A DNA stretch of 64,000 bases from Mesodorylaimus sp. YZB2_4 (Eukaryota; Nematoda; Enoplea; Dorylaimida; Dorylaimidae), in the NCBI GenBank assembly GCA_030248295.1, contig JASANH010001214.1, forward strand, positions 145,669 through 209,668. The letters are read 5' to 3'. Of this stretch, positions 1-10,509 are shown one piece after another (positions within the stretch are counted from its first letter, which is position 1; every line of letters starts with the position of its first letter). The translations under genes were made by a program, and so were the position numbers. The notes beneath the pieces were generated by a model. It made no database searches and was not told where the DNA came from. It saw only the letters and a program-made list of their open reading frames with translations.

Positions 1-278
1 TCGCCGAGCTCCGGAGATCGAAGCGCATGGCCAAGAAGGCAGATGTTGAACGAGAGTACAATCGTCTCAAGGGAAATGACCAGTCTGACATCATGGCGGC
101 AAGACTGCAAGCACTGGAGGAGCGATTACAGTTGTTCCTGGAAATTCCGGTTGTTTTCAAGAGCACATACAAGCAATGCTTTGAATATTCTTTTTTCAAG
201 AATTATTGGAACACCGACAAGGTGCCCAGTGATATTGATCTTGGTTCATTCGACGAGTTTGGACTTCATATTTCTCAG
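1..278 (+). CDS. 3' part of an unknown coding exon (partial)
   Basis: The frame is open from the left edge (first full codon at base 3) and runs to CTCAG|GTGATT, a good 5' splice site after base 278. If the donor is ignored the frame stops at 342-344. The peptide starts with a charged, probably coiled-coil stretch (AELRRSKRMAKKADVEREYN) followed by a more hydrophobic part. The Met at base 27 is internal to the open frame and need not be a start. I recognise no family. The lack of upstream sequence prevents a better call. The acceptor of the next exon was not found before the GPCR-like fragment on the opposite strand. Confidence 0.35.
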
Positions 279-362
279 GTGATTTTCGACATTCAGTTCG
301 TTCCCATGCTGTCAATCACCTGCAAAGTGTCTAAGCGACTCTAGCGAGTGATCCCTCTCTTA

Positions 363-807
363 TAAAACCGCGCCTAGGCTATGCTCCTTTATCGTATTGC
401 TCTGCCCGGCTGGCTTATCGACCAAACGGCAAGCGGCCAGCACAGAACGCAGAGCATCCCTGACCGTGTGGCGTACATCACGATTGAACACGATGTAGAT
501 GTAGCCGTTACTGGCGTGGGCAACCTGCCACATGATCGTCGTGAACACAAAAATACCCCAAGGATCAGTCGTCAATGTCGAAAATACGTGAAAGCATCAC
601 TTCGAAAATACAGCGATGAATCAAAGCCAGTTTGAAAAAGCGAATCTCACCTTGTCGCCTACGTTCTTGATTTAGCTGATTCTGGTTTATAGCAGCAGCT
701 GATGCCCCCGTTGGCTGTTGTTGCTTGCTCATTGTACGATTAGCTTTACGAACTTTGTAAAAAGTGCTGATATTGAAACTGAATACGAGCACGAAGAAGA
801 GGACGCT
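363..807 (-). pseudogene. GPCR-like fragment (TM5/loop 3 exon plus TM7 exon)
   Basis: Two minus-strand pieces look like parts of a rhodopsin-type receptor. The upstream piece (about 807-650) follows an acceptor TATTTAG, encodes a hydrophobic run ending NISTFYKVRKANRTM like TM5 and loop 3, and ends at a CAAG|GTGAG donor. The downstream piece (about 540-363) reads NGYIYIVFNRDVRHTVRDAL, which resembles TM7 and helix 8 with NPxxY changed to NGYIY. No TM6 is visible between them, and joining at the visible splice sites gives a stop. It is probably a decayed receptor or a model missing an exon. Small neuropeptide or chemosensory receptors are the nearest type. The family assignment is tentative. 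Confidence 0.4.
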
Positions 808-1092
808 AAATATTGAAATATTGAAGTATTGATATTTTTAATAAAAAGCATCGTCACAGCCAATGCCACGATCATATGTAATCCATGATCAAGCCACGAT
901 CATAGTCCATAATCAATCTTGATCGTCTCCAATATAATTTCAGCCGTAAAAACCGGGCATGCAAAGCTGCCCAATCGACTGCAAAATTACAGAGCCAGCA
1001 ATTCCGAAGACTTCAAGGTTTTTATCGGACTATTTATTATGTCGTTTTATATATAAATATTTTATTTCATTTCGTTTTTCTGTTCTCCCCTA

Positions 1093-2217
1093 GGCGCAAT
1101 CATGGCTACCTAATAGATCTAAAGCAGGCTGGTTCTTATAGAAAAAAGGCTATCGGTTGACATGTCAGGTTGGCGCGGGGGGCGTAACTCCGCCCCCTTC
1201 CGTACTAACCAGCCTCTTGTAGCCCAACCACACAATCGGTCGCGGGATTGGGCATTATTGAAGCTAGCAAAAAAATGATTACATATTTAGATTGAGCTCA
1301 AAAAGTTATGCGCACGATCTTCTTCACTCCAAAAAAGGGCACACTTCTAATACTATTCAAATGGTCCCGCTAAACTGATCTGCAAGTACAAACTAGATAA
1401 AGTCTGCTCTGAGCGGGAATACGACAAATAAGTTTTGCTTGTACTTGATACTGGCAGGTTCCATGCGCAATCTAATCTCATGGGTCTAAAGAGCGTGGTA
1501 CACCCTTATATTTGCGAAATGACGCGGCACAAGTTTATGGCTACAGTATACAGAATTAGTGACAAGGCCATCTGTGGAAAAGCCACATGACAGATACTCA
1601 ATTGAAACGCCTCAACATAACGCAGCAAAAAGTTCTATTTTCTCCAGACGCCGCAGACAGCATTGTTAGGCTATCTTTCTCGACAGCAGGTTTCTTCTCA
1701 GTTTGTTTTCCGCTTCTCTCGAAACCACCAGCCGGCGACTTATTATCTGCCCTGCCCAAAGTATAGGGTCAGCGAGGACTCAGAGTGAGGATGTGGTGCA
1801 GTGTGAACTATATTCGTATGTAACTGGTACAAATACAGATCAGGGCTTGTTCAAATGAATGCTGTAGAGTACAGCAGGCTTGCCTTACAATTCCCGCTCA
1901 GAGCAGACTTTACCTGGTTTGTACTTGCAGATCAGTTTAGCGGGACCATTTGAATAGTATTAGAAGTGTGCCCTTTTTTGGAGTGAAGAAGATCGTGCGC
2001 ATAACTTTTTGAGCTCAATCTAAATATGTAATCATTTTTTCGCTAGCTTCTATAAAACCTAAACCCGCGACCGATTGTGTGGTTGGGCTACAAGAGGCTG
2101 GTTAGTACGGAAGGGGGCGGAGTTACGCCCCCCGCGCCAACCTGACATGTCAACCGATAGCCTTTTTTCTATAAGAACCAGCCTGCTTTAGATCTATTAG
2201 GTAGCCATGGGCGCAAT
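1093..2217. mobile_element. Non-autonomous DNA transposon with 320-bp terminal inverted repeats
   Basis: The element spans 1101-2209. Its ends are exact inverted copies beginning CATGGCTACC and ending GGTAGCCATG. The arms 1101-1420 and 1890-2209 are both 320 bp and match over almost their full length, with a mismatch cluster near 1246-1260. Both sides are flanked by the same 8-bp direct repeat GGCGCAAT (1093-1100 and 2210-2217), a target-site duplication. The 469-bp centre has no convincing ORF, so it depends on a transposase encoded elsewhere. An 8-bp duplication fits hAT-like elements, but P- and Merlin-like elements make similar ones. The nearly perfect arms suggest recent activity. Confidence 0.88.
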
Positions 2218-3040
2218 TTTCGAGCGCACAGCTTGACCCGTTCGATGAGATTTCATTACGATTTGCTATAAGCAGCCTCCGCGCGCGAATTTAAAATCCG
2301 CGACTTCTGGGGAACAGTGAAATGGTCTATTCGCAAGCAAAAAGAGGCTTTTGTTGAATATGGCCTAACGATAAGGGATAAGCAAAAATACTTGGCACAA
2401 ACGCAACCAAGCAAAGTACAGTAGGTTGAGTGCATGCTGGACATGCATATACTGTGCGAGTATGCTGTATGCATCAAACATATTCAGCATGAACAAAGCC
2501 TAGGTGGATGCTTAGAATGGTTGAATTGATAAGTCAAAAATTACTATGATCGTCCATTCCAATACATACTCGTAGGTGAATGCGTAGATGGATGCATTCG
2601 GAGAAGGCTTACGCAGTGCGGCAAGTGTTTATCGTACTAAGGTTTCCCGCTAACCCGATTCGAGGTGTTGAAAGAAGTCGCCGCGTTGTAGTCATTGTTT
2701 TGGAGAAATTCTCCTCGGGGACCCAGATACTAAGCCTCTACTTTTGTTGGTGTTGCTTTTTTCCACTATTAGTATCCCACATGTGCTCCAGTGAAAAGAC
2801 GGAGTGGAAGGAGCCCCCGCACAAGCAGGAAAACAATCCAGGCAATGAGAACAGGGTTTTTACGAGTCAGTTACGAACAGTTCTTTGCTCTTTAGGGACG
2901 CGATATCTGAAATGACTCATTTCTCTGAACTTTTATAGCTGATCACTGGTTTACTGAATCTATTGCAAAAGCAAAGAAATATGAACACCTTGCATCCCGT
3001 ACGCACCAGGTTTTTCTTTCTCAGTCTTCCCTTCGACTAG
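2218..3040. other. Intergenic, no gene recognised
   Basis: No ORF here shows coding character or a recognisable domain. The stretch just before 3041 may include the left end of the mariner-type element, but I could not match a terminal inverted repeat. Confidence 0.4.
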
Positions 3041-4095
3041 CTTCGATCAAACTTATTGAGTTTTTATCTTCTTCGTGCGAAATACAAACTCGTACTTTGC
3101 AAACATGAAGATGGGAAAACGCCATCCCAGATTCTCGTCGAATTAGAGAATACCGTTTCATTGCGAACAATCGAACGATATTGCAAAACGATCAGAAAAA
3201 AAGGCTCTATCGAACTACGTAAACCGCCCGGCGTGAAACGCGCTGCACGTACAGTACGAAGAGAAATATTGAGAAGTCCAAAAGGCTCCTCAAGGGCAAA
3301 AAAACGAGTGGCGGTTCGAAAATTGGCCGAGAAGTTAGAAATATCGGTTGCATCGGCTCAGAGAATATTGGCGAAGGATCTCCGTTTAAAACCGTACAAG
3401 ATTCGAACAGAACGAATTTATCGGATGAACAGAAGGAAAAACGAGTACCACCATTTTATTACTGGGTCGCGAGAAATTTCCGAAAATCTGACATGGAAAA
3501 AATTTTGTTTTCCGATGAAAAGAAATTCAATGTGGACGGCGTTTATAATTCGCAAAATGATCGAATTAGGGCTATTAATCGTCCTGAAGCCGATGAGAAC
3601 AGTGGCGTTCATCAAAACCAGAAATTTCCCGCTGGAGTCATGGTCTGGTTTGGGGGCATCGGCAAAAGGAATGATCAAATTGATCATTTTCGACAAAGGG
3701 ACGGTCAATACGGATGTTTATTTGGAAAAAGTAATGCCAGTCGTTAAAAAATTCGGAGACGAGAATCTGGGGGACAATTAGATTTACCAGCAAGACGGAG
3801 CCAGCTGTCATACGGCCAAAAGGTCAATTCAATGGATCGAGGAAAATTTGCCCCGTTACATCCCTAAGGACCGTTGGCCCGCGAATTCCCCCGATCTGAA
3901 CCTCTTTGACTATTCTATATGAAATGAATTGGTACGAGCAATGAAGTGGAACCGACACATCAAAACCAAAGCTGAACGGCGGCCGTCAAGCGAATACCAA
4001 AGGAAAGGGTAGCGCAAAGTTGCCTCAGCTGGTCAAAACGCTTGTATCGCATGAATCTACTCGATGGCGAATATCTGGTCAAAAATACGAAATGA
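3041..4095 (+). pseudogene. Broken mariner-type (Tc1/mariner/IS630) transposase, DD37D
   Basis: An N-terminal paired helix-turn-helix region is readable from about 3056 to 3430 (RTIERYCKTIRKKGSIELRK, then KKRVAVRKLAEKLEISVASA). The DDE domain follows in another frame with KILFSDEKKFNVDG (about 3496), giving the first Asp. After a second frame change come QQDGASCHTAK (second Asp, about 3788) and WPANSPDLNLFDYSI (third Asp, about 3910). Between the second and third Asp there are 37 residues, the spacing of the maT-like DD37D group. Lesions are at least three frame changes (about 3430-3480, 3650-3670, 3980), a TAG at 3779-3781 and a TGA where Trp is expected after DYSI. The last readable stretch ends at a stop at 4093-4095. 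It is an inactive copy. Confidence 0.85.
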
Positions 4096-4518
4096 TAGTG
4101 AATTGTAGATGTGCGCGGAGTGTTGCAAAATTAAAATTTTCGGGATTCGTGGAAATTTGGATTTTTGGGGCATGTTTCAAGCAGACTGCCATTTTCTCTG
4201 AGACACCCATTACTGTGAAAAACACATAGCGGCACCCCTGTAATAGCTTCTCGTAGAGTCCAAGTCAAACCAGGAATCAGAGTTGAACCTTAGGCAACCC
4301 TAGTTAGCCGCTACTAACGGGGCCCAGCGAGCCGCCTGCTCGGCTTTGTCGGCATAGGTACTTCTAATCGTGATTGGTGCCACCCCAAGGTGCTACAAAA
4401 ATAAGGGTATCATGCAAAACGTCGTATCGGTTCCGTTAATAGAACAAGTAGTTTTTACGACCGCTTGTACGAACTTCAGCAAGAAGCGTTGACAGATGCA
4501 GTATCATAGGTCACCCAA
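4096..4518. other. Intergenic, no gene recognised
   Basis: This short stretch lies between the transposase relic and the stop codon of the minus-strand membrane protein gene. It probably holds the right end of the mariner element and the 3' UTR of that gene. Neither boundary is visible. Confidence 0.35.
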
Positions 4519-5874
4519 TCACGCAGTCTTGTGTTCGTGATTAATCAGCAATTTCGGTTTCGCTTTCGTAAGCACACACAATTTCGAGCCGCCCATCCAC
4601 ATGTTGCCAAGGCTTATTTCCGGCGGCCCGCTCAAACCCTTGCTTTCCGGTTCCCGGCCAATCGAACCCGACGCCGACGACACTGAACCCCTGGCCTGTC
4701 GCTGCTTGGGCTTAACAATGTTCTCGAATATGGGTGCCCTCGAATGGCTTATCGACACTTCCGACTCTTCTTCTTCTGGATGAAACGAATTGCTGATGCT
4801 AAAACTTTGCTCAGCCCATTCTTCTTCCTCTTGTCTTTCGAAAATGATACACGATGTAGCCGTCATCACCGCGCCCAACATCACTATGAAACCCACACAA
4901 AATATTTTGAAACCAGTGGCCAGATTTGAACAAGGCTCCATATTGCACTGAGATGGAGTGCATTGTCTGACCAAAATGAATTCTTTCGAATTGTTTGTTT
5001 TCGGATATTGGATTCCACCACCGCATTTCGCATCGCAAGGACCCATCTTGTACGTTTTATTGCACATCGTGTCGCATGTTTCTGTCGGACATTTGGAATC
5101 GTAAATTCGTTGACCTGAACACAGCTCTGACACCGTGTCATCGTTACTCGTGTACTTGTCGGCTATCAGTCGAATGCATCGATGACCAAAAACGTAATGG
5201 CATGGCGTCGAGACACGAGTGACCTTGCACGAATTCGATAGCTGTTGTAGAATTCCCATCAATGCAACTCGAACGTGTCTGGACAATGCTTCGAGTCCAC
5301 GGCCGTGCACAATGGCAGTTTTACTCGGATCAATAATGGCGGATGATGCTTGTTCATCGATTTGATTGAAAATCACCATCAAATCGTAATGAAAGCTTGG
5401 TTTGTTGGCTCGCAATAACTTCGCGTAGCTTTTATCAGTTGCGGAGGCATTCCAAGTTTGATTGGTCTCCGATTCGGTCAGGAAAACATTCACCAAAGGA
5501 GCACCATCCGAAAATAATGGCGCGTTTGGATCCGTCCACTGCTTGCCGGATATGATGGCTTCTTTGAGCGGTGTCGAAATTGTTCGTGCAAAGCGACTCG
5601 TTTTTTCACTGTCGTACCCTGGCAATATTGCCGCCCATCTTCCCTTTTTGTCTCGTATTTCAAAGCGAATAATTTCGTTGCTCATCTTCGCGACATTGAC
5701 CACGAGAGTGCTTAAAGCAGCTGTTTTTCTATGAACAGTGTTCAAATCTGTTCCAGGATCAGCAATATTCATTCGAACAGCGATTCGGAAGTCGGTTGCA
5801 TGAGGTTCTTGACTCGAATAAGCGCGAACTGTCATGGTGAGAATTGCTGTGGCGATGTGCACGATGCCGAACAT
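4519..5874 (-). CDS. Single-pass membrane protein with Cys-rich (TSP1-like) juxtamembrane region, paralogue A
   Basis: An intronless frame of 451 aa starts at the ATG at 5874. A longer frame begins with GTG, but this ATG is followed directly by a signal peptide (MFGIVHIATAILTMTVRAYS). The ectodomain of about 300 residues has conserved blocks such as DPGT, FEIRDKKGRWAA and DGAPLVNVF. A Cys-rich segment follows with TETCDTMC and GPCDAKCGGGIQYP, which resembles a degenerate thrombospondin type-1 repeat (CGGG). One transmembrane helix comes next (FKIFCVGFIVMLGAVMTATS), then a tail of about 100 residues rich in Glu and Ser. The same architecture recurs at 12534-14447, so this is a local duplicate pair. 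Function is unknown: a surface receptor or adhesion molecule is an inference from topology only. Confidence 0.8.
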   Translation of the reverse strand: MFGIVHIATAILTMTVRAYSSQEPHATDFRIAVRMNIADPGTDLNTVHRKTAALSTLVVNVAKMSNEIIRFEIRDKKGRWAAILPGYDSEKTSRFARTISTPLKEAIISGKQWTDPNAPLFSDGAPLVNVFLTESETNQTWNASATDKSYAKLLRANKPSFHYDLMVIFNQIDEQASSAIIDPSKTAIVHGRGLEALSRHVRVALMGILQQLSNSCKVTRVSTPCHYVFGHRCIRLIADKYTSNDDTVSELCSGQRIYDSKCPTETCDTMCNKTYKMGPCDAKCGGGIQYPKTNNSKEFILVRQCTPSQCNMEPCSNLATGFKIFCVGFIVMLGAVMTATSCIIFERQEEEEWAEQSFSISNSFHPEEEESEVSISHSRAPIFENIVKPKQRQARGSVSSASGSIGREPESKGLSGPPEISLGNMWMGGSKLCVLTKAKPKLLINHEHKTA

Positions 5875-7414
5875 GGGTGGAAATGTAGGGAGAATTGGAC
5901 CAGACCGCACGGGCACTTGAGCAGAGAATGGTTCCAGTGAGAAATGAGGAGCTCTCTTACCATGCCAGCTTTACATTGCTTACAGCAGCTATCGCTCCAA
6001 AGGTATCTGCCACCACGGATACACATGCTGTGATTGCGTATCCGTGTCTGCCACTGCCCCACTACTATTATTGTACGTACAGAAAAACGATAGGCGGGCT
6101 GTGTCTGGACGCTGACAGCGAAAAAATTTCTTAAAAACCTTTTCCCGCCATTTTATAATTTGAATTTTAAGTGAGAAACTATATCCCCGCTAAAATACAG
6201 CATATTCAATACCTGCCGTAAAAAAACGTCCTACCAAGCCAACACCTCGATCGTTCTATAATTTCTTTACAGAATCTTTGTAACCCAGTAAGTCACAAGA
6301 ATATGATCTGTTTGCATGTGAAGTAATTACGAACGCCAGTCAGCAATAATGGAAAGTAAGAAATGCAAAAGAATAAACCCAGAGAGGATCTCCGCCAAAT
6401 CATCACAAATTCGCCAGCACATGACTTTTATCCGGTTTCCTATACTTGGTCGAACGATACTACGACGACTGAGCAGATTCTGCAATGGAAACCTGTAATT
6501 TCAACACATATGACTCGCATTGCATCAAATTCTTACCTGCCCAGGATAAAAATGCTGCAAACTTTCGATGCCAATTTCGAAGGAAAGAAAATAAGGAAAT
6601 ATGGAATAATTGACTGGCAAAACAGCAAGAAATAGAGCAATCCGTAAACTGGCGCCAAAAAACATAGTAATTATATGACGACGACTGAGAATGAATGTCC
6701 TCCAGGTCGAGTTTCGATTCACTGTCTCCATGTGCACAAATGTACGTGGACGCTCGGCCTTGGCGCTATCAGTAGAACCATGTCGCTGTACAGGCGAATG
6801 CGAAATGCGGCTGTAGTCCCTGTAAAAAGCGAACTGTATCTGAAACAAAGTACTGGTACATCCCACGGCCCATCCCTGGCTGGGTTGGGGGATTCTGCAT
6901 CAACCAGCATAGTTTAGACAGAATAGCCTGTTTTTTTACCATCAGCTTCCCCCCCCCCCCCTCTAGACTAGCCTGGACGCCCTGGCAGGAATGGAGTCAA
7001 GTCCAAGACCCTGGTCGCGGATCTTCCTACGCCCGAGACATTACCAGAAAAATGGAACCCTGTCCGACCTGTAGAAGTAACGACCAGGACAGAGACTGCG
7101 GCTTTGTCAAGTAAAAGGTTGCTTGGAGTCCCTCCGAACATGTTTTATCCTCCTACACCCGCTACTTCTGATTTACTATCTGATTTCCCTAAAAATGTTC
7201 AGATTTTGGTTTGGTGAAAATTGAAATATCAATTATCAAGAACCTAAATCACTCGAGATTCAAGCCTCCAGTACTCTACGGGATTCGAATTCACGCTCGC
7301 ACGAGTGGAAATCATAAGATCCATGGGACTGGCTGGCTACTATCAATGATACAACCCCTATGCTTTTAGGCATGGGGGTCGTATCATTAGCACTCAAAAT
7401 GGAATCATCTACTA
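5875..7414. other. Intergenic, poly-C tract, no gene recognised
   Basis: No ORF in this stretch has recognisable coding character. It contains a poly-C run at about 6950-6962. At 7345-7388 there is a 44-bp hairpin whose arms read AATGATAC...GTATCATT, placed just left of the MITE at 7415. Confidence 0.4.
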
Positions 7415-7911
7415 CAGTCGAGTCCGCTTAGTATCACCAGCTCCGGACGGGAAGAAAATGTGACAATATCCGGACTGTGACTAAAACCGAAGTAACCTCT
7501 AAAATGGCTAAAACTTTACTTTTATGCGTTTCATCGCTATTTCGTATCATTTTCATATATTCCTAACGTTTTTTTGGCGAAACGATTTTTCAAAAGTTTT
7601 TGTAACCAAAGAAATCCAAAATATGAGGATCATTCAGATCAAAGCTAAAGCATGAAGGTGCCCTGCGCCTTCATGCAAGCGTTTTCTCGCGTTTTCAGGC
7701 TGACATTAGTGGAAATGTGACTCTTTTCTCATACTTATTCCGCTTGGCCAAGAAATTTATGTGACAGTAAACGGACTAAGCCAAAGTCACCGTGATAATG
7801 AGCGAACTCAATATGCACACAAGGTATAGGGAAGAAATTCGTGACTTTGAAACCCTGTGATAACAAGCGGACTGTGACATTATCCGGAGTGACTATAAGT
7901 GGACTCGATTG
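7415..7911. mobile_element. Candidate MITE with Tc1/pogo-like inverted ends
   Basis: The left end reads CAGTCGAGTCCGCTTA (7415-7430). The reverse complement of the right end reads CAATCGAGTCCACTTA (7911-7896). Subterminal TCCGGA and GTGACA motifs also recur inverted on both sides (about 7451-7485 and 7873-7895). The left end is preceded by TA; the right flank is AA, so one copy of a TA duplication may have mutated. CAGT-type ends with a TA target are typical of the pogo/Tc1 superfamily. The 497-bp interior has no transposase, so this would be a non-autonomous copy. Confidence 0.55.
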
Positions 7912-9492
7912 AATGGGGTTTCAGGACTCAATTAGTTACCAAACCACGGGTCTCATGATTTTTATCACTGATCTCTTCCCCCTAGAATGCATGTGTTTTT
8001 TGGGGCACATAGTAAACTTGAAGGACGGTGACAAGCACGAGGCGAAGAACTACGTAGAGCCAAGCCCCAAACCCTTAAAGACGTATCTTAAGACATGCAA
8101 CAAGACGCCCACGCTCACCCGGAATCTTCATCCTGATCATCAGCCACGCCATCGTCACTGCTCACTTGTATCCCACCCGAAGAATTTGCCACTGCAAGGC
8201 TATCGGGATCATCAAAATTGCTAGACCGTTTCAATCCATCGATTAGTGGCTCGTTTCGTGGCTCGCCTAAACAGCAAATAGATTTTCCTCTTTACTACTT
8301 ATGAATCCTTCCAAGGAAGTAATTTTTCATTTCTTACCAACCGTTCCCAAGATTCTTTCGATTCTCGATTTTCCATTCTCCAAAATCCGCTTTCGTCTTT
8401 GCTCACGAACTGTCTCCGCATCCATTTCAGGCGCCGTCGGTTTTGCTTTGAAAAAACGTTTTAGAGGCCGTCTTTCTTAAAAAATCACGTACTTTGTAAA
8501 AAAGTCCGTTTGTTTCAAGGCAGTGGCAGCTACAGTAGGCGCAGGCAACAAGTAATCGTCATCAAACGCACAATTCGAGCAGAAATTTAAATTTTAATGT
8601 TTCATTCAAAAAAACGTACAATAGCTGAGAAATAATTTTTTGCTATACAACTAATTTCAGAAGCACCTCAAAAAATCTACAAAGCTTTTCCTTTATTTAG
8701 CGATCTGAATCGCACGTAGCAGACCGCAATCGTTCAATGAAATGGTCCCTCCCGCCTTCATTGTCATAAGCAGTGAAAGTGAACCTTTTTGGCGGGTATT
8801 CAAATTAAATTGAGCGTTGTGCGCACCTACGCCCTCCAAGAAACGATCTTCACAAGGGAGGACCTAGTTTTAGGACTAATCGTTAGTCAAATGTAAAACA
8901 ATTTTTCGTTACATTATCTTTCTGCTGTGCCGCCTTGCTCAATCAAGTTAGTCTGACTGATTTGCGAGAAACTTTCAAAAATCCTGTATATTTTAAATCT
9001 CTTCCTTCGACATTTTCCGTACGTATAAAACCCCAAAGGGGGAGGGGAAGCTGTACTTATAACCTACGGCAAACGCTATAGAAATTGATTGCATCTGCCA
9101 GCCAAGGTTGGGGAATTTTGACGACTCTGCTCGAGAAGGATATGCGTCACTTGCACTAACAAAAATGAGACATGACAAACATGTGCTGTGCAATGTATAA
9201 CATAGCATGGAAGCATGCGCTATAGGTATACTCAGTCAGGTACCCACTCATGATAGTAACTACGATTATACGAGTATGCTAAAATATATAAATATATACG
9301 TATAGAGATTCAGTATGCAAAAATTTTACAATACTATACAGTAATCCTGCAAGCAAACAACAGTATTCTAAAACCATACAAATAAACCTGGGCATAATTT
9401 ATATATTACTTAAAGGAGTTGCGAATGCGTAAAAAATGAGCGGTGTCTTATCGTTTAGTACATATATTCAGATCAGATGATGTTCACTTTTC
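7912..9492. other. Intergenic and 3' UTR region of the TMEM121-like gene
   Basis: No coding exon is recognisable. The part adjacent to 9493 is AT-rich and should hold the 3' UTR of the minus-strand gene ending there. Confidence 0.4.
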
Positions 9493-10509
9493 CTATTGCC
9501 GCAATCGATCGGCCGATGACGCTTGAGACACGGCGTCCTGACCACGTTCATTTTGACGATTTTCACTTTCGTTGCGACGGAAATCTTTGATAGCCCTTTT
9601 CTCACGCCATAACAAGAATGCTACCCAAACATCGCGAAGACCGACTGCCGTCATGATAACATTTTTGACCAAGAAAATGCTCACATCGTGCTCTCGTTGA
9701 CGCCATAGATAGGCGCGGATGATCAAATAAGGAACGTTGACCAAAAGGAAGTAGAAAAGCGAGTATAGCTTTTCGTATGGAAACGGTACCCAAGTAGGCA
9801 ATCCTTTCTTGTATCGTAATTTGAATAGGGACAAGGTTGGGAGCATGAAATTAATACATGCGAAAATGAGAATTATAATTCTTAGTGGTAAATTTGCGCC
9901 TAGTTTTGTGGCTACGGTTGGTTCGACTAATAATTCCAAAAAGAGGACACTATCCAATAAATCGATGCTAATCACACTGGACAGATAACTCAAATAGGCG
10001 GCGCGTGGATTGTTCAAACGATTGTAATGATGGCTAAGAACCAAAAGAAGGAATATGACTGCTGACATGGCCAATATGAATTTTAATGCGACTGGACCCC
10101 AAAGTGCTCTCTTGGCCTCGGCTCCAGGCGTTTGATCGTCGGGTAAAAGTTGGTTTGAAAATAATGGAAAAAATGTAGCGATTTTTGCTGATAAAACAAC
10201 TGAATAAACTAACCAAACGATGAAGGCGTATCTGAGATTAGCTTCATCTATGCATGCTTGTCGCAGACAACGACGACTGTAAGTGATGGCGAAATGGAAG
10301 AGCCAACACATGACAGCCACTACAATCGCGTCCCCTACGATCCATATGAGCCACAGCTTATCCTCGTCATAGTGTATGAAATAGAAATCCAGAAGTCCCA
10401 ATTGCGCGATTGTGACGATTAGGCATAAGATGAAAGCCACCAACTCGCAGATCAGTTGGGCACGTACCATAGGCGGCGTGAATCCTTTCAAATCTTCCGC
10501 GTTGCTCAT
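9493..10509 (-). CDS. TMEM121-family multi-pass membrane protein
   Basis: An intronless frame of 338 aa starts at an ATG at 10509 (MSNAEDLKGFTPPMVRAQLI). About eight hydrophobic segments span nearly the whole length, followed by a polar C-terminal tail of about 35 residues. Segments resembling the TMEM121 family are the early WIVGDAIVVAVMCWLF, the DLLDSVLFLELL block in the middle, and HDVSIFLVKNVIMTAVGLRD near the end. The length fits TMEM121 (about 320 aa). No enzymatic motif is present and the molecular role of this family is not settled. It lies alone between the two paralogous membrane protein genes, all on the minus strand, with no sign of an operon. Confidence 0.7.
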   Translation of the reverse strand: MSNAEDLKGFTPPMVRAQLICELVAFILCLIVTIAQLGLLDFYFIHYDEDKLWLIWIVGDAIVVAVMCWLFHFAITYSRRCLRQACIDEANLRYAFIVWLVYSVVLSAKIATFFPLFSNQLLPDDQTPGAEAKRALWGPVALKFILAMSAVIFLLLVLSHHYNRLNNPRAAYLSYLSSVISIDLLDSVLFLELLVEPTVATKLGANLPLRIIILIFACINFMLPTLSLFKLRYKKGLPTWVPFPYEKLYSLFYFLLVNVPYLIIRAYLWRQREHDVSIFLVKNVIMTAVGLRDVWVAFLLWREKRAIKDFRRNESENRQNERGQDAVSQASSADRLRQ

